DNA of 64,000 nt from the NCBI GenBank assembly GCA_032209605.1, contig JASFXZ010000034.1, forward strand, positions 6,965,768-7,029,767. The letters are read 5' to 3'. The translations under genes were made by a program, and so were the position numbers. Of this stretch, positions 52,901-61,599 are shown in pieces. The notes beneath the pieces are model-generated. The model was not told the DNA's origin, ran no database searches, and worked only from the letters and a program-made list of their open reading frames with translations. Every line of letters starts with the position of its first letter. Positions within the stretch are counted from its first letter, which is position 1. Origin of the DNA: Mactromeris polynyma. Lineage: Eukaryota > Mollusca > Bivalvia > Venerida > Mactridae.

Positions 52901-53510
52901 GTGTTGATGTAGTGATTGGGTGGTTTAGCTGTGAGTTTGTCGGGCTTAAGATACTGTTGCTGAGATTGTTGTACTTATTTGGTGTGTGATATGAGTCTAG
53001 GCTGGCAAGGCTAGATGTTGTGATGTTTATGTTGTCACATGCTAAGCACTTCCAGGCCCCTATTTTAGAATCACTTCCTAGTCTGTCATACATACTGTCC
53101 GACAGGTTTTGGCAGTCCGCGTGGTACCAGATGAAGCAGAACTCGCATTCTACCCCCTTGCATGACCAAGTGACAGGCTGCTCACAGCTACCGCATGGGA
53201 AGACGGAGGAAGTGTTACCAATTACCTCGGTTATTAGGGTTGGTCCTGGATTTGTCTCAATGTCAGTTGAGAGAATTAATAGAAGTGTGCTGAGAAAAAT
53301 AACGGTTTTATATGAACATTTATGCATAGTTTTTGGTCTAAAAATAAGTTGTTTGAGTTTTAATGAACAGCAGGTTAAAAGTAGTTTAGTTCGTTGTGAG
53401 AATGTTGTTACATCTCTATGTCCGACGAATGATATGTCATCATTGACACCGTCTGGAACTCTGGTTAAGGCTAAAACAACAAAAGCTAGGGAAATTGGGT
53501 ACATAAACAT
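49950..53510 (-). CDS. Non-LTR retrotransposon polyprotein (2A, PHD-like finger, endonuclease, reverse transcriptase)
   Basis: One uninterrupted 1186-codon frame. After a hydrophobic stretch (about 68-80), residues 83-90 are DIETNPGP, a canonical 2A-like ribosome-skipping motif. A PHD-like C4HC3 finger follows (C106, C109, C122, C125, H130, C133, C155, C158). Residues about 227-445 form an apurinic-type endonuclease (N232, E259 in GTESW, GDFN at 365-368, SDH at 436-438). Residues about 690-960 form a reverse transcriptase with SSGVPQGSVLGP and the FADD box (917-920). Architecture resembles CR1/Jockey-group elements; the exact clade is uncertain. No stop or frameshift is seen, so it looks young. 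M62 is an alternative start giving a shorter signal-like leader. Confidence 0.93.
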   Translation of the reverse strand: MFMYPISLAFVVLALTRVPDGVNDDISFVGHRDVTTFSQRTKLLLTCCSLKLKQLIFRPKTMHKCSYKTVIFLSTLLLILSTDIETNPGPTLITEVIGNTSSVFPCGSCEQPVTWSCKGVECEFCFIWYHADCQNLSDSMYDRLGSDSKIGAWKCLACDNINITTSSLASLDSYHTPNKYNNLSNSILSPTNSQLNHPITTSTPKSKNLTQTKTKQNQKNKIKRSLKVLVVNCRSIADKKLEYENMIISTKPDIIIGTESWLKPKHYDNEIFNPDLDYTPFRRDRTNQAGGGVFIAVKNCFLAQEATELQTDCENLWVKLDIQGSKPLLIGCYYKPKEYDRHSLEEFNKSLSMATKTKATVWVGGDFNMPKMDWSSITPSSDCKLQSFYREFIHIIYDNNLTQVVKDPTRENNILDLFLTNNPSIVNRTSVIPGISDHDAVLIDTNTSVRMKPQEPRKIHLYNKADWDGLKSHISNLHDSLTRSNTYITDSIENLWQTITSSIEEGVNTFIPSKFSSTKNKLPWIKADLKRHYRKRDKAYKQYKKHETNKYKEKYFNLKHLCRKETKIAYQNYLEDILNINNQTPEHEQTQNRPNTKKLYSLLKHSKQDSVGIGSLKQDNKLHTADQDKATVLNKQFHSVFTPKSPTSLKSLAEMKVQDITDTGREIPQPSFSPHDPIANIDISTNGIEKLLKNLNPYKAAGPDQIKPIILKNTCKEIAPIIAELFKKSLHSGILPNIWKTANVAPIYKKGTRSDPANYRPISLTCILCKTLEHIVASHITKHFTQSNLFYELQHGFREKRSCQSQLLMLVDDILQYLNLKSQVDLILLDFSKAFDMVNHEKLLYKLHYYGIRGQTLLWIKRFLDNRSQSVVVNGCTSNSIPVSSGVPQGSVLGPLLFLIYINDLPEFVKSSKVRLFADDTAIYLALSNYSHSSLLQQDLDQLQFWENKWDMKFNPSKCQVIQITKRKTVIPTKYILHNTTLETVTSAKYLGITISNDLTWNTHIDNITTKANQTLGFLRRNIKVNSQKLKSTAYKTLVRPQLEYCSSVWSPHAKTQIDQLESVQRRAARWTMHDYGRTSSVTDMMDTLKWRELDLRRIDQRLVMFHNILHSQVAIPIPDYLLQNTRSSRSSHSQAFHQIQTTTDYHKYSFFPRTIVHWNALPQDIVTLPSPEFSLAVSQTEHTSP
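53241..53264 (-). other. 2A-like ribosome-skipping motif
   Basis: It encodes DIETNPGP, exactly the D-x-E-x-N-P-G-P pattern; skipping would fall between G89 and P90. The preceding hydrophobic residues match the usual context of such motifs and could act as a signal sequence when skipping fails. Confidence 0.85.
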
Positions 53511-54880
53511 TGAAATACATGCATAGACAGGTGTTTAAACAGTCAAGGAATACCTGTAGGAGTCCTCAATTCCTCGTAAATTACAACCGGAAGTCAACAA
53601 ACAATGGAACTCAAAGGATGAACTTTGACCTCAATCAGCTGTTTTGCCGATAAAGTTTAATAAACTCATTTAAGACATCGTAAAAGGGTAGATAATGAAT
53701 GGCAATATGTACAATTATGGTTTATTAGTTAAACTGGATGGGTCTCACCTAATTCAACCTTCGGAAATAGAAAGAAAACAGAAATTTGTAAGAGCAGAAT
53801 TTTCAGTTGTTGTCGGTGACATATGCGCGGGATGTTTATACCTGATGATAATAAGATAAAAGTTGAATTAGAAATTATTCAAGATGCAGAGGAAAATGAG
53901 AACGTAAGACAGACACGTCTAAACTACTCTGGAGACTGAGGCAAAGTCAAGAGTTGGTACTATGAACGCTGGTATGCACATTGTTATGGTATGCAAATTA
54001 GTACACGGTATGCAAATGAGAGTTTAGAGATTAACGTCTAAACCAACCCCATTAATAGCTACAATATGTGTCTTAAACTGAATCCAACATAAATAAATAT
54101 TAATAATATATGATTGAGTAATTACAGACAAGTATGCTACGATAAACATTAAAAGTATTTGATCTGACTTCGAATAGAGATTTACCGGTACTAACCGGAA
54201 GTGACAACAAACGTGGCGGATAAATGTGAAATGCAGTTGACAGTACGAGATTTATCAGAAATATTACAATACAGAAGTGTGCTAGCATGTAATTGTTACG
54301 GTAAATAGCTAATGTGTATAAATATTGAGTGATTACTGAAGTATTTCTGCATGACATTGTAAAATATAGCGGAGATAGCTTTGACCCGGTGTTGATGTAA
54401 ACAGACACGCTTAGTTGTTGGCATTTAAGTTTTCAGTGCGTTTGACGTATGAAGTTAGAAGTGCTTTTGATGTGTAAGTTACAGACTACTGTAGATTGCA
54501 AGGATAATTAAAATATATTTTCGGTAAATTATTTCCGTATCGTCATTCTAGTATCGTTCTTCGATTTTTTGCCTCTACATACAATGACACAGACGGAAAC
54601 CAGTACATTTGGCCTTCCCATGTTTGAGAGGAACCATAATATTCATGCTAATTCAGTCTTGACATCGGCATTATGATTGGAAAGAAAATGCCATTACAGT
54701 TTATACGGCATATGTCCGTGAATGTGGTGACTTAGGTCACTTCCAATAGCTTTTCTGTTTGGCTAGCTCTGAAGTGATGCGGTAGAATATTATGTCCGCT
54801 TTAAATCATATAAGAGGACCCGGGTGCAATCCCTGGTGGAATATGTTGTTTTTATTGTGTGATTTATCATGATATGGTGT
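53511..54880. other. Left-over 5' region of the retrotransposon and intergenic sequence
   Basis: 53511-53660 may be the 5' UTR of the element. Two cggaagt ETS-type sites (53589, 54193) each sit near a gtca/acaacaaac context, suggesting either promoter fragments or a shared repeat. No exon is supported. Confidence 0.35.
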
Positions 54881-54995
54881 AGAGTCAGACGGCCGTCCGG
54901 TTAACTCAGTTGTTAGAGTGACATACTAGTATTTAGGGGTGGTGGGTTTGGACCTCACATCAGGCACACTTTCCCCTTGACTTACTTCAATGATG
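54876..54995 (+). mobile_element. tRNA-derived SINE, family S1 (copy 2)
   Basis: gtccggttaactcagttgtt, catactagtatttagggg, then cactttccccttgacttact. Box B is degenerate. Confidence 0.65.
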
Positions 54996-55048
54996 GCCGT
55001 GGTGTTTGACAGCCCACATGGTTTTAGCCACAAATACCAGAATGGGGA

Positions 55049-55175
55049 GGAGTGTAGTGGTGTGAGGTTAGACAGTCACATGGTTAGCTCAGTCGGTAGA
55101 GTGCCATACTGGTGTTTAGGGAGCCATGGGTTCGAGTCTCACATCGGACGCACTTTCCCCCCTTGATTCCTACTT
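55049..55175 (+). mobile_element. tRNA-derived SINE, family S1 (copy 3)
   Basis: Preceded by agtgtagtggtgtgagg; then tggttagctcagtcggtaga, a box B gggttcgagtct, and cactttccccccttgatt. Better preserved than copy 2, and head to tail with it. Confidence 0.7.
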
Positions 55176-56730
55176 ATTGCAGTCTGACTAGTACAAACTT
55201 AGATGTTGTCTTCAGACTGTGACTTGTAGCATTCATATAACAATAATGAAACAATGCTGAAAACTTTCCAGGCATTTGAAGTTACATCCACCTAATTTCT
55301 GTGTGATTAAGTCAACAAAAGGATTTGGTTATACAGATAGAATTGTCTTTCAAAGCTACATAACACAATTAATTGCAGTTCTCTGAAAGCTATTTGGTAA
55401 TTTAAAACCATCAAATTGATGTGCTACTGAAACTTATTGAAAATGAAAGCAGGAATTTGTGTGATGGCATTCAGTTTTTACCAAATTTATTAGATTAGTA
55501 ACTTCCAAGGTATCATTTGAAATTTCTGGGTATCATTTGAAATTCTGGGTATCATTAAACTTTAGTCTTTATATCGAGGGCTCAGCGCAAGACTATTCTA
55601 TATTGTTTTTTTTAGAAAGTGGTTATTTGACAGTTTTGTTCTTGAAATCTTAAAACACATAATCTGTCAAATTATTATGATTATATTGTGAATAGTTTTT
55701 AAAAACTCAAATGTAAAACATATATTCTATCTCGGACAACTATTTTCTTGGCTCAAAACTATTCTAAGTTTAATAGTTAGAATAGTTTTGCAAAACATTT
55801 TTTCATTTAATACTGGAATTTGATTAATGCAAAGGTATTCTAACTTGAGTTTTTCACATTCTAATGACATCATCAATTGATGTTGTGATGTCATCAATCT
55901 TGTGACACTTGTGATTCTGTTGGTTTCTGCATTGTTAAAGTGTTGTATAGTCAAATTATTTCAAGATATTTTTAATGTAAATTTTTAAATATAGTTGTAC
56001 AAATAGTTAAATGTCACATTTTAATATAGATAACATGTTTTATCAATACATGTGTTCACTATTAGCTGTGAAAAATGAGTAAATTTATGTTACCTCAACA
56101 ACTGAGTTACTGACTTTATTATATAACAGAAACGGTGGGAAGAGACATTACATATCTATCTTACACAATTATTATATTTTATTTGCGTTACATTGATAAG
56201 TATGACCTCTGTTTAAATACTATTGGTAATAATGGGATAGTTTATATTTATAAGCAGCAGTATTATGTCTTGTGTGATATATTGGTCCTTGAGATAATTC
56301 TTATATAGAATGCTATGTTATTTTCTAATGTAAGTTTAAAAATTTGTAACCCACCCATAAAATTTTGGGAGGTTAATTTAACTCATGACTATGCATTGCA
56401 TGGAAAGCAATGTTAACAATAATTGATCATTATACTGCTTTTAATTTGATATTACACTAATAAACATGATATTGGAATGTAAATTTGTAATAATTATTTT
56501 AATATCATAATCCAAAATGGGGATACTGAAACTACATAGGCTGCAGATCTAATAATGTATGTAAGGTATACTATGGACCAAGGGATCAAACATTGTGTAT
56601 GACTTCATTTCAATGCTGTGTTTTATCAAGGTACTGGTGCTGCCATCTTTACCCTGGCAAATGGCATTGCATGTATATGATATATTGCAATAGTGATGTG
56701 CAGTTTGTGGAGAAGTGTTGTAGAAAATGG
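55176..56730. other. AT-rich intergenic sequence, no gene recognised
   Basis: It includes short local repeats (ggtatcatttgaaatt, about 55510) and a 'gaatagttttgcaaaac' inverted motif near 55790. Nothing else can be supported. Confidence 0.45.
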
Positions 56731-56734
56731 GGTA

Positions 56735-57890
56735 ACTAGAGTTAGTGTGGTATAGGTAATGGTATGGTAGGTGGTGATAACGGGGTAACAGGAGTTTTTA
56801 GTGTGGTATAGGTAATGGTATGGTAGGTGGTGATAACGGGGTAACAGGAGTTTTTAGTGTGGTATAGGTAATGGTATGGTAGGTGGTGATAATGGGGTAA
56901 CAGGAGTTTTTAGTGTGGTATAGGTAATGGTATGGTAGGTGGTGATAATGGGGTAACAGGAGTTTTTAGTGTGGTATAGGTAATGGTATGGTAGGTGGTG
57001 ATAATGGGGTAACAGGAGTTTTTAGTGTGGTATAGGTAATGGTATGGTAGGTGGTGATAATGGGGTAACAGGAGTTTTTAGTGTGGTATAGGTAATGGTA
57101 TGGTAGGTGGTGATAACGGGGTAACAGGAGTTTTTAGTGTGGTATAGGTAATGGTATGGTAGGTGGTGATAACGGGGTAACAGGAGTTTTTAGTGTGGTA
57201 TAGGTAATGGTATGGTAGGTGGTGATAACGGGGTAACAGGAGTTTTTAGTGTGGTATAGGTAATGGTATGGTAGGTGGTGATAATGGGGTAACAGGAGTT
57301 TTTAGTGTGGTATAGGTAATGGTATGGTAGGTGGTGATAATGGGGTAACAGGAGTTTTTAGTGTGGTATAGGTAATGGTATGGTAGGTGGTGATAATGGG
57401 GTAACAGGAGTTTTTAGTGTGGTATAGGTAATGGTATGGTAGGTGGTGATAATGGGGTAACAGGAGTTTTTAGTGTGGTATAGGTAATGGTATGGTAGGT
57501 GGTGATAATGGGGTAACAGGAGTTTTTAGTGTGGTATAGGTAATGGTATGGTAGGTGGTGATAATGGGGTAACAGGAGTTAGTGTGGTAGGTAATGGTAT
57601 GGTAGGTGGTGGTAATGGGGTAACAGGAGTTAGTGTGGTAGGTAATGGTATGGTAGGTGGTGATAATGGGGTAACAGGAGTTAGTGTGGTAGGTAATGGT
57701 ATGGTAGGTGGTGATAATGGGGTAACAGGAGTTAGTGTGGTATAGGTAATGGTATGGTAGGTGGTGATAACGGGGTAACAGGAGTTAGTGTGGTAGGTAA
57801 TGGTATGGTAGGTGGAGGTAATGGGGTAACATGAGTTAGTGTGGTATAGGTAATGGTATGGTAGGTGGAGGTAATGGGTAACAGGATCAT
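56735..57890 (+). repeat. 56-bp minisatellite with a 50-bp subfamily
   Basis: About 14 units of 56 bases (ggtaatggtatggtaggtgg, tgataacggggtaacaggag, tttttagtgtggtata), followed from about 57540 by shorter units lacking part of the tail. Units with aacgggg and aatgggg are arranged in blocks. Confidence 0.95.
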
Positions 57891-57894
57891 ATAT

Positions 57895-58550
57895 ATCATT
57901 AAGTTTTTTTCATACACCTTTCATCAGACTGCCATTTCAATTTGTTAATGCCTTGAGCTCATCATGGACAGTTTAGTGATTTGGAATATATTTACTACTA
58001 AGATGTGGTTCTTGCAAAATATGTCAATTTTATTGGCAGTTCATTTGTATGCACTTTCAACGGTTAGAATATCATTTCTTATAAGGTGTGTAAAATAAGT
58101 TTTTTATGGACATGCACACAACTTATCTAAAAATGTTAACTAGATATAATCATTATGTCACTTATGATTTGAAGCATTGTTTTTTATGGTGGCACCATGC
58201 AATTTAGCCTCATGGAAATATATTTTGTAAACTCAACTTTAATATATAATGCTAGCAAATCTTGTAAGTCATGGAAAAATATTTTACATTTCTTTTGAAT
58301 AAGGCCAAAAAGTCAGATGTTAGTACATGTGTTTTTGTAGCAACAACCTAGACTGAAATTCAGGCCAAAATACATTTTTCGAGTCACATCAAGTCATCCA
58401 ATCCCTTTTTCTAACTTAAATACTGTTAAAAAAATGCATATACTCTTTAACAAAGAAATTGTGCATACTAGGAAACCAAAGTAAAATAACTATTCCTTTT
58501 TGAAATGTCTTCCTTTTGTAATTGCTAGGGGTTACAATGGAGAAATTTAC
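57895..58550. other. AT-rich intergenic sequence
   Basis: No gene or defined repeat is recognised. Confidence 0.45.
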
Positions 58551-58553
58551 TGT

Positions 58554-58637
58554 TCAATTTGTTAGCTCAGTAGTTAGAGCGCTCAGTGCCATCTTGATTG
58601 TTGGCTAGAGAGGTCCCAGGTGCAAATCCTGGACAAG
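58554..58637 (+). mobile_element. tRNA-like sequence, probable SINE remnant
   Basis: gttagctcagtagttagagc (box A) and ggtgcaaatcctgg (box B-like) with a long middle. It differs from family S1 in the anticodon region. Confidence 0.55.
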
Positions 58638-59002
58638 TCTGGTAAATTCTCCGTGTAAATAATGTGTATGTTACGTGCCTGTGACAGTAAATAATGATAC
58701 TTTAATTAAGCAGTCTGATTGTCATGTTTCATTAGATTTAGAACTACTATTTGATTACCTTAAGAAATATACAGTGTTGCTCATATTTTGACATCTTTTA
58801 TTCTTTTATGTCTGAGGTTCAGACTTGTATGAAACTAGGGGAACCAATATAGCACTGGATGTTCCGAGTTCTACATACATAGATATCGCACTGTTTTATG
58901 TGATTACTGTCACTCAAGGTGCAGCCAAGGGTGATGGTATTTCTCCAAAGGTTGACAATATTACTTTCCAACAAAAAGCTTCATATTTATTTTATAATTC
59001 TA

Positions 59003-59095
59003 AAACTACCATGTATAAACCTGTAACTGGTCATATAGACTCCTTGAGGTTGGACACAGTAAATAATGTTAACACTACCATGTATAAACCCGTGG
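59003..59095 (+). repeat. Local duplication around 'actaccatgtataaacc'
   Basis: Two copies of actaccatgtataaaccygt about 73 bases apart. Confidence 0.7.
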
Positions 59096-59118
59096 GCACT
59101 ATCAGACAATTTTTCGTG

Positions 59119-59769
59119 TTAAAGGTGCTGAACTCCAGATTGACGAGCGAGCAAAAAAAAAGAAAATTGTCAAATATTTACAAAATCTTGATATTGTTGC
59201 ACGTAAAGCTCTAAAACATTATTACTTTCATTCATCATTACTTGCGAAACATTGTCATAGCGTAGTTTTTCGTATTTTTCCATCGAAAATTTTACTAGGG
59301 TTAGTCTACCCTGTAAATCTAAAAATAGAACCGTAAACAGTGAGCTCATGCACATTCGGAACGTCTCTGTCATTCAAACAATTCATCAGCGCAAAGAAAA
59401 AAATAAATGCAGTAAACAAGGTAGCTATAAGTCACTTACTATTTATTTGCACGCAACGAAAATAAATAATCACTGAACAATTATCTCCTCGATGTCAGTA
59501 GTGGATCACGCCATTGTGTATGTTTATTTTGCAAATTGATCATGTGACTCGTGAGGTGCATGCTGGATGGGAACTCCGCGGTATTTTTAAACTGGAAAAC
59601 TCCGATTGCTCGATATTACGACGGCGATTTAATTAGCCTAATTGCTTTAAATTATTCAAATATTCACCATCTACAGCTTTTATTTACGTGTATGATGATA
59701 CAACTACACATATTTTGCGGAATTGCAAAAACGACGATTTGTTTTCAATCTGGAGTTCAGCACCTTTAA
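59119..59769. mobile_element. 651-bp TTAA-type MITE (piggyBac-like)
   Basis: Both borders are TTAA, followed by perfect inverted ends of 20 bases (AGGTGCTGAACTCC... and its complement). TTAA target use is the mark of piggyBac-type elements. There is no transposase inside. Confidence 0.88.
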
Positions 59770-59789
59770 GATATTTATCTGGTATGAAA

Positions 59790-59910
59790 ATTTATCACGA
59801 TACTTATCTAGTTAACCACATAATTATCTAGTCATTTAAGTAGATATCTAGTTTCTTTAACGTAATAACCAGATAATTATCTAGTTAATTAAGTAGTTAA
59901 CTGGTGGCAG
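59790..59910. repeat. Repeated 'agataattatctagttaa' palindromes
   Basis: At least five variants of atctagttaa and its complement within 120 bases. Confidence 0.7.
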
Positions 59911-60519
59911 AAATATGCCACCATATATTGTCGAAGAAAAAGAAAGCGTTTAAATAAAAACGATCCCAAAAAATCGATTGGATTGAGTCAAAGAATACAT
60001 TTTAAATAATATTTGTACTCTACCTACTTTACTTTTTGGTTAAAATGTGCATGTTGAATGTCATCATTGTCTTCTATAATATTAAAGAATTCTTTCAATC
60101 AAAGACAATTTATAATTTCACATTGTGACACATGTAGCAGTAACAAGACTGACAACTATTGTTTGTAATGATCTTCATTTATCAAATCTATGTCATTGTA
60201 TTATTACAAGCTAGAGTTGCTGTGTTAGATACTTCACTGCTCAACAACATTTAATCAGCTGTGGATACAGGCAGGCAGTCGAATGTGACTCGGCAGCAAA
60301 TAAAAAAAATGGAATTACGACTGAGTTAAACTGAAAAAATAAGCAAGAGTATGAAAGATTCATAATTTTTATTCTCAGAAAAATGCCACAACAATGCTGT
60401 TTATTATTTACAAGTAGGAAATTGATCTCAAGACAACAACCAGCAAATTTACACAATAAAACTGGACAAGGTGTCTGTGGCTTATCTTTTAAGGTAAAAA
60501 CATTTAATGTTTTTGCAAG

Positions 60520-60712
60520 TACAGTCAAACCTGTGTTAAAGACCACCTTCGAACAAAGACCACTATTGTAAAACCTGTCGGCAAAGACCACCAATTTTAT
60601 CTTCCATCAGACCATTTTCAATGATATTTAATCTGTTAATAGAGACCACCTGTAAACAAAGACCACATTTTGCTGTTCCCATGGGTGGTCTTTACAGACA
60701 GGTTTGACTGTA
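60520..60712. mobile_element. 193-bp MITE, copy B
   Basis: Same length and only a few differences from the copy at 3500-3692, with the same TACAGTCAAACCTGT ends. Confidence 0.92.
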
Positions 60713-61590
60713 TTACCAAATATATTTCAGAAAATCTAGATTTGAAAACTTATTTTATTTCTGAAAATCAACTTAAGTATGCACCAAAAACGTTATTAAT
60801 AAAATACTAACTTTAACAGAATTAAACTTACTTAAAGCTACTATTTATTTATAATAATTCAAATGGATAATTTCTGATGTAAAACTTTATCTATAATGAA
60901 GTAGCCGACCTAAAGAAAATGTACTGCAGAGTGACTTTCAAACAATGGACATGGACTTTTATACCCAAACTTCAAATAGTTTCAACAGTGTTTGAACAGA
61001 ACAACGGACAGAACCAACATGAGTTCAAAATGGGGTTCAAACACCTCAAACAGTAAAATAAACATGCATGATAAATCACACAGTTTCCAAAAAACATTCG
61101 AGGAATATTTACATAATACAAAATAACAGTATAAGTCATGGGCAAATGGTAATGTACTCAAATAATCATTTAACAAATCAATATTTACATCTAACAATCC
61201 CCTTCGGGGCCTCTATAAGAAAATGTACTATCAGACTTGTAAGAAATCTACATGATGACTACATCTATATACTGATGACATCACACTCACATGACCAATC
61301 AGTACCAATTATGACTACCAAATGCATAGATTAACTAAAAGTTATTGTTTAAATGAATATGTGATTTACTGAATTTAGAGAATCAAACTAATGAACAACA
61401 TATAGACACAATATTTGCTTGACCAATAGATATATACAAAATAACATAGGTGGGGTATATTTGCACACCATAGTATGTTAAATATGCAGCAATAAAGCAA
61501 TACATGATAGAAGGAATTCAGTACAAAAGTTGTCCTATGGATAAATTCACAATGCAATGGGTATTTGCTATTGACTTTGAATTGAATGGT
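60713..61590. other. Intergenic sequence, no gene recognised
   Basis: AT-rich with no supported exon or repeat boundary. Confidence 0.45.
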
Positions 61591-61599
61591 GTCTGCATA

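Noticed and set aside
50190..53526. Plus-strand reading frames over the retrotransposon
   Set aside because: They are shadows of the intact 1186-codon minus-strand gene.
54100..54408. 102-codon minus-strand frame
   Set aside because: Composition looks random for AT-rich DNA and no partner exons were found.
57548..57745. Val/Gly-rich frame in the 56-bp array
   Set aside because: It is a repeat artefact.
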